Source of the DNA: Nocardioides xinjiangensis
GTDB lineage: Bacteria > Actinomycetota > Actinomycetes > Propionibacteriales > Nocardioidaceae
Reading direction: 5' to 3'
Length of the DNA: 64,000 nt
Assembly (NCBI RefSeq): GCF_017916455.1
Contig: NZ_JAFMSY010000001.1
Coordinates: forward strand, 434,001-498,000
Shown: piece after piece, positions 52,087 through 61,318 of the stretch
Numbering within the stretch: the first letter of the stretch is position 1
How the letters are laid out: every line of letters starts with the position of its first letter
Program-made: the position numbers and the translations under genes
Notes under the pieces: model-generated
Database searches by the model: none
What the model was told of the DNA's origin: nothing
What the model saw: the letters and a program-made list of their open reading frames with translations, nothing else

Positions 52087-53219
52087 CAGCGCAGCCCGGT
52101 GTCGCGGCGCAGCGCGAGCTGCAGCAGCCGGTCGACCAGCTCGGGATAGGCCATCCCGGAGGCGGCCCACAGCTGGGGGTACATCGACGTCGGGGTGAAG
52201 CCGGGCATCGTGTTGAGCTCGTTGATGACCAGGGCCCCGTCGGGCATCACGAAGAAGTCGACCCGGGCCAGGCCCTCGCACGAGAGCGCCTCGAAGGCAC
52301 GCACGGCCATCGCGCGCAGCTCCTGCTCGGTCTCCGCGGGCAGGTCGGCGGGGATGTCGATCTCGGTGTGCTGGTCGGCGAGGTACTTGGCCTCGAAGTC
52401 GTAGAACTCGTGGTCGCCGCCGGTGCGCACCTCGCCGGGGCGCGACGTCTCCGGCGGCCCCTCGAAGGTGCCGAGCACGCCGCACTCCACCTCGCGGGCG
52501 CCCTCCATCGACTGCTCGACGAGCACCTTGGGGTCGTGCCGGAACGCCTCCTCGAGGGCCTCGTCGAGCTCCGAGGCGTCGTGCACCTTGCTGATGCCCA
52601 TGCTCGACCCGGCGCGCGCGGGCTTGGCGAACGACGGGAAGCCCTGCTGCTTGACGCGGGCACGGCAGCCGACCGGGTCCTGCTGCCACTCCGAGCGGGT
52701 CACCACGACCCCCGGCGTGACCGGGAGCCCGGCCGCCTGCAGCACGACCTTCATGTACGCCTTGTCCATGCCGACGGCCGAGGCGAGCACGCCCGAGCCG
52801 ACGTAGCGCACGGCAGCCATCTCGAGCATCCCCTGTAGCGTGCCGTCCTCGCCCCAGGGCCCGTGCAGCAGCGGGAACACCACGTCGACCTCGCCGATCA
52901 CCGACGGCACGCTCGACGGCTCGGTGACGACGAGGTCGGTCCCGGTGGTGGCACCCATCAGGGCGACGGGCGAGCGGTCGGCGTCGACCTCGGGGAGGTC
53001 GGCGCCGCGGATCGCGAGCCGGGCCGGCTCGTCGGCCTCGAGCACCCACCGCCCGTCGGTGGCGATGCCGACCGGCACCACGTCGTACGCCTCGCGGTCG
53101 ATCGCGGCCAGCACGCTGCCCGCCGTCACGCACGAGATGCCGTGCTCGGAGGAGCGTCCACCGAACACCACGGCGACGCGCGGCTTCCGCGCGGTCTTGT
53201 CAGGCGAGGTGTCGTTCAT
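52086..53219 (-). CDS. ddl: D-alanine-D-alanine ligase
   Basis: Ddl makes the D-Ala-D-Ala dipeptide of peptidoglycan. The 377-residue ATP-grasp protein has VVFGGRSSEHGISCVTAGS at the N-terminus, VVFPLLHGPWGEDGTLQGML, KPARAGSSMGISKV and the C-terminal metal site LVINELNTMPGFTPTSMYP. Those are the family landmarks in order. ATG 53219 gives the shorter, more likely start than 53237. It is divergent from the PLP-enzyme gene. Confidence 0.96.
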   Translation of the reverse strand: MNDTSPDKTARKPRVAVVFGGRSSEHGISCVTAGSVLAAIDREAYDVVPVGIATDGRWVLEADEPARLAIRGADLPEVDADRSPVALMGATTGTDLVVTEPSSVPSVIGEVDVVFPLLHGPWGEDGTLQGMLEMAAVRYVGSGVLASAVGMDKAYMKVVLQAAGLPVTPGVVVTRSEWQQDPVGCRARVKQQGFPSFAKPARAGSSMGISKVHDASELDEALEEAFRHDPKVLVEQSMEGAREVECGVLGTFEGPPETSRPGEVRTGGDHEFYDFEAKYLADQHTEIDIPADLPAETEQELRAMAVRAFEALSCEGLARVDFFVMPDGALVINELNTMPGFTPTSMYPQLWAASGMAYPELVDRLLQLALRRDTGLR

Positions 53220-53251
53220 CGCGACGACCCTATCCACCTACGCTGGCGCGC

Positions 53252-54373
53252 ATGGCCACGGACTCGCCCGCCTCCCCGACGCCCTCCTCCCCGACGCCCG
53301 CCTTCCCGACACCTGCGCTCAAGCCCAGCACCATCGCCGTCACCGCCGGCCGCCCCGCGCGGACCCCGGACGCGCCGCTGAACACGCCGATCACGATGGC
53401 CGCGACCTACGTCGCGGGTGGCGAGGTGGAGTACGGCCGCTACGGCAACCCGACGTGGACGGCGCTCGAGGACGCGCTCGGCGCGCTCGAGGGCGGGCGC
53501 TGCCTGACGTTCGCGTCGGGCCTCGCGGCGGTCGCCACGGTGCTCGACCTGGTGGGGGCCGACGGCAAGGTCGTCGTGCCCAGGCACGCCTACACCGGCA
53601 CGATCATGCAGCTCGGCGACCTCGAGGCACGCGGTCGCCTCCGCACGGAGCTCGTCGACGTCACGGACACCGACGCGGTGGTCGCGGCGTGCGACGGGGC
53701 CGCGCTCGTGTGGCTGGAGTCGCCCACCAACCCGGCGCTCGAGGTCGCCGACATCGCGACGATCACCGCGGCGGCGCACGAGGCGGGGGCGTACGTCGTC
53801 GTCGACAACACGTTCGCCACTCCCCTGCTCCAGCGGCCGCTGGAGCACGGCGTGGACCTCGTCGTCCACTCCGCCACCAAGTACCTCGCCGGCCACTCCG
53901 ACGTGCAGATGGGCGCGATCGTCACCCGCGACGACGAGCTCCACGGCGTGCTGAAGGGCCGGCGTGACCTCGTCGGCGCGATCCCCGGCCCGTTCGAGGC
54001 GTGGCTGACGCTGCGGGGGCTGCGCACGCTGCACCTGCGGGTCGAGCGGGCGCAGGCCAACGCCGAGGAGCTCGCCCGCCGCCTCGCCGAGCATCCCGCG
54101 CTCTCGGAGGTCCGCTACCCCGGCTTCGGCGGGATCGTCAGCATCGTCCTCGCGCAGGGCGAGGTCGCGGCCGACCTGCTCAGCCGCAAGACCCGGCTGT
54201 GGATCCACGCCACGTCGCTCGGCGGCGTGGAGTCGAGCCTCGAGCGCCGCCGCCGCTGGAAGGCGGAGGCGGCGACCATCCCCGACGGGCTGGTCCGCCT
54301 GTCGGTCGGGATCGAGGACGTCGACGACCTCTGGGACGACCTGCGCAGCGCCCTCGACGGGTGCGTGGGCTGA
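53252..54373 (+). CDS. Cys/Met metabolism PLP-dependent enzyme (cystathionine gamma-synthase/lyase family)
   Basis: The 373-residue protein has, after a Pro/Ser/Thr-rich N-terminus, the family motifs YGRYGNPTWTALEDALGALE, FASGLAAVATVL, the PLP Asp in AYVVVDNTFATPLLQRPL and the Schiff-base Lys in VVHSATKYLAGHSDVQMG. Whether it is a gamma-synthase, a gamma-lyase or an O-acylserine enzyme cannot be told. It is convergent with gpsA. Confidence 0.9.
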   Translation: MATDSPASPTPSSPTPAFPTPALKPSTIAVTAGRPARTPDAPLNTPITMAATYVAGGEVEYGRYGNPTWTALEDALGALEGGRCLTFASGLAAVATVLDLVGADGKVVVPRHAYTGTIMQLGDLEARGRLRTELVDVTDTDAVVAACDGAALVWLESPTNPALEVADIATITAAAHEAGAYVVVDNTFATPLLQRPLEHGVDLVVHSATKYLAGHSDVQMGAIVTRDDELHGVLKGRRDLVGAIPGPFEAWLTLRGLRTLHLRVERAQANAEELARRLAEHPALSEVRYPGFGGIVSIVLAQGEVAADLLSRKTRLWIHATSLGGVESSLERRRRWKAEAATIPDGLVRLSVGIEDVDDLWDDLRSALDGCVG

Positions 54374-54394
54374 GCGCAGCGGGCCCGTGCGCCG

Positions 54395-55396
54395 TCAGTG
54401 CAGCTCGGGCTTGGTGTCGCGGGCGATGAAGGAGTTCATCATGTCGTGCGCGGTCATCCTGCCGTCCACGACCGCGTCGACCGCCTCGGCGATCGGAGCG
54501 TCCACGCCGGTGCGCCGCGCCAGCTCGAGCAGGGACTTGCAGGACTTGGCCCCCTCGGCGACCTGGCGCGTGGAGGCGTAGATCTCCGCGGTGGTCATCC
54601 CCTGGCCGAGGCGCTCGCCGAACGTGCGGTTGCGCGACAGCGGCGAGGAGCAGGTGGCGACGAGGTCGCCCAGGCCGGCCAGGCCCATCAGGGTCAGCGG
54701 GTTCGCGCCCTGCGCCGTGGCCAAGCGGGCGGTCTCCGCGAGACCGCGGGTGATCACCGAGGCGGTGGTGTTGTCGCCGAAGCCGAGCCCGACGGCCATG
54801 CCGACGGCGATCCCGACGACGTTCTTGTAGGCGCCGCCGATCTCGCAGCCGAGCACGTCGACCGACGTGTAGGGCCGCCACGACGGCCCGTGCGTGAGGG
54901 CCTGGATGTGCTTGGCCCGCTCCTCGTCGAGGCAGGCCACCACCGAGGCCGCGGGCTCGCGGCGCGCGATCTCGCGCGCCAGGTTGGGCCCGCTGACCAC
55001 GGCGATGCGGTCGGCGGGGGCGTCGGTCACCTCCTGGATGACCTCGCTCATCCGCATCAGGGAGCCGAGCTCCACGCCCTTCATCAGCGAGACCAGCGTG
55101 GCCTGCCGCGGCAGGATCGGCGCCCACGTGGTGAGGTTCTCGCGCAGGCTCTGCGACGGCACGGTGAGCACGACGACGTCGGCGTCGGCGGCCACCCGCT
55201 CGGGGTCGGTCGAGGCCGTGATCGACGGCGGCAGCTCGACGCCCGGCAGGTACTCGGTGTTCTCGCGACGGTCGTTGACCGCCTCGACGACCTCGTCGCG
55301 CCGCGCCCACAGCGACACCTCGTTGCCGGCGTCGGCGAGGACCAGGGAGAAGGCCGTGCCCCAGGAGCCGGCGCTGAACACTGCGATCTTCGTCAT
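54395..55396 (-). CDS. gpsA: glycerol-3-phosphate dehydrogenase [NAD(P)+]
   Basis: GpsA supplies glycerol-3-phosphate for phospholipids. The 333-residue protein has the cofactor loop VFSAGSWGTAFS, the LVSLMKGVELGSLMRMSEV segment, AYKNVVGIAVGMAVGLGFGDN with the catalytic Lys, and GLGDLVATCSSPLSRNR. Its start overlaps the plsC stop by ATGA, so acyltransferase and substrate supplier are translated together. Confidence 0.96.
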   Translation of the reverse strand: MTKIAVFSAGSWGTAFSLVLADAGNEVSLWARRDEVVEAVNDRRENTEYLPGVELPPSITASTDPERVAADADVVVLTVPSQSLRENLTTWAPILPRQATLVSLMKGVELGSLMRMSEVIQEVTDAPADRIAVVSGPNLAREIARREPAASVVACLDEERAKHIQALTHGPSWRPYTSVDVLGCEIGGAYKNVVGIAVGMAVGLGFGDNTTASVITRGLAETARLATAQGANPLTLMGLAGLGDLVATCSSPLSRNRTFGERLGQGMTTAEIYASTRQVAEGAKSCKSLLELARRTGVDAPIAEAVDAVVDGRMTAHDMMNSFIARDTKPELH

Positions 55397-56190
55397 CGGC
55401 TGCGCTTCCTCGTCCTGGGCTGGTTCTTCGGGCGGGTCCGGAACTCCTCGCGGGGGTTGCCGGTCTCCCGCACGCCGCTGCGGCGCGGGTCGTACCGCTC
55501 GGCCGGGGCGGTCGCGCCCCGGAGGTCCTCCACCAGTCCGGTGATGGCCGCCATGATGCGGTCGGTCGCCTGGGCTGTGGCCTCCGGGGTCGGCGGCAGC
55601 GCGAGCAGGTCGTCCAGCTGCACCGGGTCCCCGGCCTTCATGGTGATGTTCTTGCGCGGCAGCAGGTGCGGCGTGGTGGTGTACGGCGGCAGCACGTCCT
55701 GCGCGCCCCACTGCCCCACGGGGATGACGGGGCACCCGGTGGCGAGGGCGATGCGCGCCGCCCCGGTCTTGCCCTTCATCGGCCACAGGTCCGGGTCGCG
55801 GGTCAGCGTGCCCTCCGGGTAGATCACGATGCACTCACCGTCGGCGATCGCCCGCACGGCGGCGTCGTAGGCGCCCACCGCGTTGCGGCTGAGCCGCTCG
55901 ACCGGGATCTGCCCGGCGGAGCTGAGGAAGCCGCCGAGGTACTTGTTCGTGAAGAGCCCCGACTTCGCGAGGTAGCGCGGCAGCCGGCCGTGGTCGTAGA
56001 CGAAGTGCGCCGAGACCAGCGGGTCGATGTGGGAGATGTGGTTGATCGCGATGATGCAGCCACCGGAGGCGGGGATCTTCTCCCCGTCGATCCAGGTGCG
56101 CGACGTCGCTGCGAGCAGCGTCGGCTTCAGGATGCTCGCGGCGACGGTCATGGCCCATCCGCGCTTCCGCTCCAACTTCCTGACGCGCAC
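55393..56190 (-). CDS. plsC: 1-acyl-sn-glycerol-3-phosphate acyltransferase
   Basis: The 265-residue protein has the PlsC acyltransferase motifs: HX4D in INHISHIDPL near residue 48, YPEGTLTRD at about 122, and a GCPVIPVGQWG segment. The C-terminus is basic (RTRPKNQPRTRKRSR). It makes phosphatidic acid, the substrate of CdsA. GTG 56190 is favoured because GGGAGG lies before it and the encoded RVRKLERKRGW is the usual basic start of the actinobacterial family; ATG further in would remove it. Confidence 0.92.
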   Translation of the reverse strand: MRVRKLERKRGWAMTVAASILKPTLLAATSRTWIDGEKIPASGGCIIAINHISHIDPLVSAHFVYDHGRLPRYLAKSGLFTNKYLGGFLSSAGQIPVERLSRNAVGAYDAAVRAIADGECIVIYPEGTLTRDPDLWPMKGKTGAARIALATGCPVIPVGQWGAQDVLPPYTTTPHLLPRKNITMKAGDPVQLDDLLALPPTPEATAQATDRIMAAITGLVEDLRGATAPAERYDPRRSGVRETGNPREEFRTRPKNQPRTRKRSR

Positions 56191-56288
56191 GCCCCACCCC
56201 TCCCATCCGACGGTCGCGAGCAGGCTACTCGGTCGCACCGGTGCGGGGGCTGCACCGGCACGCTGTCCCACATGGGAGGATCCACACG

Positions 56289-56957
56289 ATGTCCCAGCCC
56301 GCTCCGGCCCTCCGACCCCGCTGCGTGGTCGTCGTCCCGGTCAAGCCGCCCGCGTTCGGCAAGTCCCGCCTGAGCGGGCTCGACGACGACGAGCGGCGCG
56401 CGCTGGCGGAGGCGTTCGCGCTCGACACCGTGCAGGCGGTCGCCGCCACCCCCGGCGTGCACGCCGTCCTGGTGGTGACCGACGACTTCCGGCTGGCCTC
56501 GCGCGTGCGCGCCTTCGGTTGCGAGGTGATCCCCGACGGCACCACCGAGGACCTCAACGCCACCCTCGTCCAGGGCTGCGCCGAGGCCGTGCGCCGCTGG
56601 CCGGGCGCGGTGCCCGTCGCGCTGTGCGCGGACCTGCCGGGGCTGCGTCCCGTCGAGCTGGCCGGCGTGCTGGGTGAGGTCGTCGCGCAGGTCGAGGCCG
56701 GGCGGGCGGCGTACGTGCGGGACGCGTCCGGCGCCGGCACGACCCTGTACGCCGCTCCCGCCGAGCGCTTCGACCCCCTCTTCGGCGCGGCGTCCGCGGC
56801 GCGGCACGAGGCGGCGGGTGCGGTCGAGGTGGGCGCCACCGCGACCAGCGTGCGCACCGACGTCGACGACCTGGCCGACCTGGACGCCGCGCTCGCCGCG
56901 GGCGTCGGCCCGCACACCTCGCACGCGAGCCGAGGGCGGGCCACCCCGTCGGGGTGA
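56289..56957 (+). CDS. cofC: 2-phospholactate/phosphoenolpyruvate guanylyltransferase (F420 biosynthesis)
   Basis: The 222-residue protein begins with the nucleotidyltransferase strand VVVVPVKPPAFGKSRLSG and has CADLPGLRPVELAGVL and GTTLYAAPAERFDPLFG. These are the features of CofC/FbiD, which activates phosphoenolpyruvate (in actinobacteria) with GTP for cofactor F420. ATG 56289 has GGGAGGA upstream. The F420 partner genes fbiA/fbiB are not in the window. Divergent from plsC. Confidence 0.92.
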   Translation: MSQPAPALRPRCVVVVPVKPPAFGKSRLSGLDDDERRALAEAFALDTVQAVAATPGVHAVLVVTDDFRLASRVRAFGCEVIPDGTTEDLNATLVQGCAEAVRRWPGAVPVALCADLPGLRPVELAGVLGEVVAQVEAGRAAYVRDASGAGTTLYAAPAERFDPLFGAASAARHEAAGAVEVGATATSVRTDVDDLADLDAALAAGVGPHTSHASRGRATPSG

Positions 56958-56967
56958 CCCGCCCTCG
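56931..56967. terminator. bidirectional terminator between cofC and hupB
   Basis: Arms 56931-56947 and 56951-56967 pair at 16 of 17 positions (outer end CGAGGGCGGG) with a 3-base loop. The stem spans the cofC stop codon, which lies in the second arm, and is 33 bases before the hupB stop on the other strand. It can serve both convergent genes. No long T-run. Confidence 0.65.
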
Positions 56968-56999
56968 CTCGTGACCGCCGGGCCCGCAGGCCCGCCGGC

Positions 57000-57683
57000 T
57001 CAGGACGACTTCTTGGCCGCGGCCTTCTTGGCCGGGGCCTTCTTGGCCGGGGCCTTCTTGGCCGGGGCCTTCTTGGCGGCGGTCTTGGTGGCGGCCGTCT
57101 TCTCGGCCGGAGCGGCCTTCTTCGCGGTCGAGGACGACGACTTCTTGGCCGAGGCCGCCTTCTTCGTCGACGAGGACGACGAGGACGAGGAAGACGAGGA
57201 AGACGAGGAGGACGACTTCTTGGCGGCGGTCTTCTTGGCCGGAGCGGCCTTCTTCGTGGTCGAGGTCGAGGAGGTGCCCGACGTGGCCGTCGAGGAGGAG
57301 GACTTCGAGGCGGCCTTCTTGGCGCTCGCGCCGGTGACGGCGGCCGCGGCCGCGCGGACGCCCGGGGGCTTGGGCATGGTGGCAGCGGTCAGCCGGGGCA
57401 GCTTCTTGGCACCGGAGATGACGTCGCGCAGCTCCTTGCCCGGGGAGAACTTCGGCACCGACTTCTTCTTGGACTTGATCCGCTCGCCGGTCTGCGGGTT
57501 GCGGACCCAGCGGGCGTTGCGCACGGCCTTCTCGAACGAGCCGAAGCCGGTCATGGCGACCTTCTCGCCCCGCGCGACCTCGCGCGTGATGGTGTCGAGC
57601 ACCGACTCCAGTGCGTACGCCGCCTGCTTGCGGTTCCCCTCGTAACGCGCAGCGAGCGCGTCGATGAGCTCAGACTTGTTCAC
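57000..57683 (-). CDS. hupB: HupB-type HU protein with histone H1-like tail
   Basis: Residues 1-90 are HU ([60 protein letters not shown]), a dimeric DNA-bending protein. The C-terminal 130 residues form a Lys/Ala/Ser/Thr-rich tail with [13 protein letters not shown] repeats, as in mycobacterial HupB and Streptomyces HupS, and a run of about 16 Ser. Start GTG 57683 has a GGAAGGGA site. A promoter candidate lies at 57740-57768. The tail likely compacts DNA and is a target for modification. Confidence 0.95.
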   Translation of the reverse strand: MNKSELIDALAARYEGNRKQAAYALESVLDTITREVARGEKVAMTGFGSFEKAVRNARWVRNPQTGERIKSKKKSVPKFSPGKELRDVISGAKKLPRLTAATMPKPPGVRAAAAAVTGASAKKAASKSSSSTATSGTSSTSTTKKAAPAKKTAAKKSSSSSSSSSSSSSSSSTKKAASAKKSSSSTAKKAAPAEKTAATKTAAKKAPAKKAPAKKAPAKKAAAKKSS

Positions 57684-57739
57684 TAGCTTCCCTTCCAATG
57701 AACCCCGGTGCCGAGCTCGTGCCCGACTCTCTGCAGGGC

Positions 57740-57768
57740 ACGCTAAGCACATGGAAGGGTGAGGACAA
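57740..57768 (-). promoter_or_regulatory. hupB promoter candidate
   Basis: On the minus strand TTGTCC (57768-57763), a 17-base spacer and TAGCGT (57745-57740) lie about 57 bases before the hupB GTG. The match to actinobacterial housekeeping promoters is moderate. Confidence 0.45.
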
Positions 57769-57797
57769 TCACCGATGCCCTTGTTTCACGGGGAAAT

Positions 57798-58397
57798 TCA
57801 CGCGGTGACGGGCTTCCAGCTCGGGCGCGTCGCCTCGAACGCGGCGATGTCGGCGTCGTGCCCCAGCGTGATCCCGATGTCGTCGAGGCCCTCCAGCAGG
57901 CGCCAGCGGGTGTAGTCGTCGATGTCGAAGGAGTCCTCGACGGCGTCCTCGCCGGCGCCGGCACGGATCGTGCGGCTCTCCAGGTCGACGGTGACCTCGC
58001 CGCCCGGGTGGTCCTCGAGCCAGTCCCACAGGCGCTGCACGACCTTCTCGTCGACCTGGGCCGCCAGCAGGCCGGCCTTGCCGGAGTTGCCGCGGAAGAT
58101 GTCGGCGAAGCGGGAGGAGACGACGACCTTGAAGCCGTAGTTCTGCAGGGCCCAGACGGCGTGCTCGCGGGAGCTGCCGGTGCCGAAGTCGGGTCCGGCG
58201 ACGAGCACCGAACCGGTCGCGTACGTCGGGTCGTTGAGCACGAACGCGGGGTCGTTGCGCCACGCGGCGAACAGCCCGTCCTCGAAGCCGGTGCGCGTCA
58301 CCCGCTTGAGGTAGACCGCCGGGATGATCTGGTCGGTGTCGACGTTGCTGCGCTTCAGCGGGACGCCGACGCCGGTGTGGGTGGTGAACTTGTCCAT
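57798..58397 (-). CDS. leuD: 3-isopropylmalate dehydratase small subunit
   Basis: LeuD with LeuC interconverts 2- and 3-isopropylmalate in leucine synthesis. The 199-residue protein has the swivel-domain motifs [18 protein letters not shown] near residues 15-32, [17 protein letters not shown] and [20 protein letters not shown] 58397 has AGGAG upstream. It lies 29 bases after leuC. Confidence 0.96.
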   Translation of the reverse strand: MDKFTTHTGVGVPLKRSNVDTDQIIPAVYLKRVTRTGFEDGLFAAWRNDPAFVLNDPTYATGSVLVAGPDFGTGSSREHAVWALQNYGFKVVVSSRFADIFRGNSGKAGLLAAQVDEKVVQRLWDWLEDHPGGEVTVDLESRTIRAGAGEDAVEDSFDIDDYTRWRLLEGLDDIGITLGHDADIAAFEATRPSWKPVTA

Positions 58398-58426
58398 CGT
58401 CTGGGGCTCCTTGGGGTGCTGACGGC

Positions 58427-59836
58427 TCAGGCGATCGGCGCCAGGTCGGCCGGGGACGAGAGGGTGCCGCGCACCGCGGTGGCGGCCGCGACGGGCACCG
58501 AGACGAGGTGCGTGCGCCCGCCCTTGCCCTGCCGGCCCTCGAAGTTGCGGTTGGACGTCGATGCGCTGCGCTCGCCGGGGGCCAGCTGGTCGGGGTTCAT
58601 GCCCAGGCACATCGAGCAGCCGGCGCCGCGCCACTCGGCACCGGCGGCGGTGAAGACCTTGTCGAGGCCCTCGGCCTCGGCCTGGAGGCGTACGCGCACC
58701 GAGCCGGGCACGACCAGCAGCCGCGTGTCGGCGGCGACCCGGCGGCCGTCGAGGATGGAGGCGGCCAGGCGCAGGTCCTCGATGCGGCCGTTGGTGCAGG
58801 AGCCGACGAAGACGGTGTCCACCTTGACCTCGCGCAGCGGGGTGCCGGCCTCGAGCCCCATGTACTGCAGGGCCTTCTCGGTCGCGACCTTGTCGGTGGG
58901 CTCGTCGAAGTCGTCGGGGCTCGGGACGCTGGCACCGAGCGGCGCGCCCTGGCCGGGGTTGGTGCCCCAGGTGACGAACGGCGTCATGGTGGAGGCGTCG
59001 AGCTCGATCTCCTTGTCGAACACCGCGTCGTCGTCGGTGCGCAGCGTCCTCCAGTGGGCGACGGCGGCGTCCCAGTCGGCTCCCGTGGGCGCCTCGGGAC
59101 GGCCCTCGATGTAGTCGAACGTCGTCTGGTCGGGGGCGATGAGGCCGGCCTTCGCGCCCCACTCGATCGACATGTTGCACACCGTCATCCGGCCCTCCAT
59201 CGAGAGCTCCTCGATGGCCTGGCCGCGGTACTCCACGATGTAGCCCTGCCCGCCGCCCGTGCCGGTGTGCGCGATCAGGGTCAGGACGAGGTCCTTGGCG
59301 GTGACGCCCTCGGGGAGGCTGCCGTTGACGGTGACCGCCATCGTCCGGGGCCGCGCCTGGGTCAGGGTCTGGGTCGCGAGGACGTGCTCGACCTCGGAGG
59401 TGCCGATGCCGAACGCGATCGCGCCGAACGCACCGTGGGTGGAGGTGTGCGAGTCGCCGCACACGATCGTCATGCCGGGCTGGGTGAGCCCGAGCTGCGG
59501 CCCGACGACGTGGACGATGCCCTGCTCGATGTCACCGAGCGGGTGGAGGCGGACGCCGAAGTCAGCGGCGTTCTTGCGCAGGGTCTCGACCTGGGTGCGG
59601 CTCACCGGGTCGGCGATCGGCTTGTCCCAGTCCACGGTCGGGACGTTGTGGTCCTCGGTCGCGAGGGTGAGGTCCGGGCGGCGTACGGTGCGGTTGGCGA
59701 GCCGGAGCCCGTCGAAGGCCTGCGGCGAGGTCACCTCGTGCAGGAGGTGCAGGTCGATGTAGAGGAGGTCGGGCTCTCCCGGGGCACTCCGGACGACGTG
59801 CTCGTCCCAGACCTTCTCGGACAGGGTCTTGCCCAT
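58427..59836 (-). CDS. leuC: 3-isopropylmalate dehydratase large subunit
   Basis: The 469-residue aconitase-fold protein begins [14 protein letters not shown]. It has the substrate loops [15 protein letters not shown] and [15 protein letters not shown], and the three [4Fe-4S] Cys in [12 protein letters not shown] and [14 protein letters not shown] 59836 has GGAG seven bases upstream. It is divergent from the IclR-type gene at 59916, which by known analogy controls it. Confidence 0.97.
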   Translation of the reverse strand: MGKTLSEKVWDEHVVRSAPGEPDLLYIDLHLLHEVTSPQAFDGLRLANRTVRRPDLTLATEDHNVPTVDWDKPIADPVSRTQVETLRKNAADFGVRLHPLGDIEQGIVHVVGPQLGLTQPGMTIVCGDSHTSTHGAFGAIAFGIGTSEVEHVLATQTLTQARPRTMAVTVNGSLPEGVTAKDLVLTLIAHTGTGGGQGYIVEYRGQAIEELSMEGRMTVCNMSIEWGAKAGLIAPDQTTFDYIEGRPEAPTGADWDAAVAHWRTLRTDDDAVFDKEIELDASTMTPFVTWGTNPGQGAPLGASVPSPDDFDEPTDKVATEKALQYMGLEAGTPLREVKVDTVFVGSCTNGRIEDLRLAASILDGRRVAADTRLLVVPGSVRVRLQAEAEGLDKVFTAAGAEWRGAGCSMCLGMNPDQLAPGERSASTSNRNFEGRQGKGGRTHLVSVPVAAATAVRGTLSSPADLAPIA

Positions 59837-59880
59837 GCTGCGAACTCCTTCACTTGGTGCGGTGAGGACGACCCTACGGC

Positions 59881-59909
59881 TTGCATCCCACTCCCTGAGA
59901 TGAGAATAT
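59881..59909 (+). promoter_or_regulatory. promoter of the IclR/NdgR gene; leaderless transcript predicted
   Basis: TTGCAT (59881-59886), a 17-base spacer and GAATAT (59904-59909) place the transcription start at or within a base of the ATG at 59916, and no Shine-Dalgarno precedes that ATG. Facing it on the other strand is a possible leuC -10, TAGGGT (59876-59871). The direct repeat TGAGATGAGA near 59896-59905 overlaps both and could be the regulator's site. Confidence 0.55.
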
Positions 59910-59915
59910 CGGCAT

Positions 59916-60638
59916 ATGGACAACGGATCTGGCGTAGGCGTCCTCGACAAGGCCGCCCTCGTGCTCGCCGCCCTCGAGGCCGGACCGGCCACGCTGGCCG
60001 GACTGGTGGCCGGCACGGGCCTGGCCCGGCCGACCGCGCACCGCCTGGCGGTCGCGCTCGAGCACCACCGTCTCGTCGCCCGCGACATGCAGGGCCGCTT
60101 CGTCCTCGGCCCCCGCCTGGCCGAGCTGTCCGCCGCTGCGGGAGAGGACCGCCTGCTCGCCGCGGCCGGCCCGGTCCTGGCCCGGCTCCGCGACATCACC
60201 GGCGAGTCGGCCCAGCTCTGGCGACGTCAGGGCGAGCACCGCGTGTGCGTCGCCGCGGCCGAGCGGCCCTCCGGCCTGCGGGACACGATCCCGGTCGGAT
60301 CGCAGCTCACCATGAACGCCGGGTCCGCCGCGCAGATCCTCCTCGCCTGGGAGGACCCCGAGCGGATGCACCGGGGCCTCCAGAACGCCGCCTTCTCCGC
60401 CACCGCGCTCTCCGGCATCCGCCGGCGCGGCTGGTCGCAGTCGGTCGGCGAGCGCGAGCAGGGCGTGGCGTCCGTGTCCGCCCCCGTGCGCTCCCCCGGC
60501 GGCAAGGTCATCGCCGCGGTGTCGGTCTCCGGTCCGCTCGAGCGGCTCTCGCGCCAGCCCGGCCGGATGCACGCACCCGCCGTGCTCGCCGCCGCCGACC
60601 GGCTCTCGGAGTCGCTGCGCCGCGCGGCGTCGGAGTAG
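59916..60638 (+). CDS. ndgR: IclR family regulator, NdgR/AreB type
   Basis: The 240-residue protein has an N-terminal winged helix ([35 protein letters not shown]) and the IclR effector domain ([48 protein letters not shown]). Its place divergent from leuCD is that of NdgR/AreB, which represses or tunes leucine and other amino-acid genes in Streptomyces. Self-regulation is likely, given the 79-base shared promoter region. Confidence 0.92.
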   Translation: MDNGSGVGVLDKAALVLAALEAGPATLAGLVAGTGLARPTAHRLAVALEHHRLVARDMQGRFVLGPRLAELSAAAGEDRLLAAAGPVLARLRDITGESAQLWRRQGEHRVCVAAAERPSGLRDTIPVGSQLTMNAGSAAQILLAWEDPERMHRGLQNAAFSATALSGIRRRGWSQSVGEREQGVASVSAPVRSPGGKVIAAVSVSGPLERLSRQPGRMHAPAVLAAADRLSESLRRAASE

Positions 60639-60696
60639 CCGGGGAGCAGGCGGCGTCGGCCTTCTCACCGCCGCCGCGATCCGGCAGGGTGGTGCC

Positions 60697-61281
60697 ATGG
60701 CAGACCTCATGGACCTCGCGCCGGCCGGCGAGCAGCTCGCCGACGTGGTCGTCGACGTCCGCGACGACCAGCTCGACGCAGCGACGCCCTGCGAGGGGCG
60801 GACCGTCGGCCAGCTGCTGCAGCACCTCGTCGGGTTGACGCTGGCGTTCCGCGCCGCGGCCGAGAAGGACCTCGGCCCGTGGACCGACACCCCGCCCGAC
60901 GGCGACGACTGGCCCGAGGCCGAGCCCGGCTGGCGCCAGACGCTCGCCGAGCGCATCCCCGCCCTGGTGGCGGCCTGGCGCGACCCGGCGGCGTGGGAGG
61001 GCATGACGCGGGCAGGCGGCGTCGACCTCCCCGGCGAGGTCTGCGGTCTGGTCGCGCTCGACGAGATCGTCCTGCACGGCTGGGACCTCGCCCGCGCCAC
61101 GGGGCAGAGCTACGGCTGCGACGACGCGACCGCGGGCGCCCTCCTGGCGTTCATCGAGGGCTTCGACGAGAGCGGCACGCCCGGGATGTTCGGCCCGGCC
61201 GTCACGGTCGGTCCCGGGACCTCCCGCTTCGACCGCGTGCTGGCCGGCTCGGGCCGCGACCCGCAGTGGCCGGGCCCCTGA
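60697..61281 (+). CDS. TIGR03086/MDMPI-type DinB-fold metal-binding protein
   Basis: The 194-residue protein matches the actinobacterial family related to mycothiol-dependent maleylpyruvate isomerase: ATPCEGRTVGQLLQHLVGL near residues 29-47, with the first metal His, and ALDEIVLHGWDLARATGQ near 118-135, with the second. Many members are uncharacterised; some use mycothiol. ATG 60697 is 58 bases after the regulator gene. Confidence 0.85.
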   Translation: MADLMDLAPAGEQLADVVVDVRDDQLDAATPCEGRTVGQLLQHLVGLTLAFRAAAEKDLGPWTDTPPDGDDWPEAEPGWRQTLAERIPALVAAWRDPAAWEGMTRAGGVDLPGEVCGLVALDEIVLHGWDLARATGQSYGCDDATAGALLAFIEGFDESGTPGMFGPAVTVGPGTSRFDRVLAGSGRDPQWPGP

Positions 61282-61318
61282 AGGCGACCTCGCGACCGCC
61301 GCGGCTGCGGGCCGCGTC

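Noticed and set aside
54398-55822. 474-codon plus-strand open frame over gpsA and plsC
   Set aside because: It is an antisense shadow; both minus-strand genes carry all family motifs.
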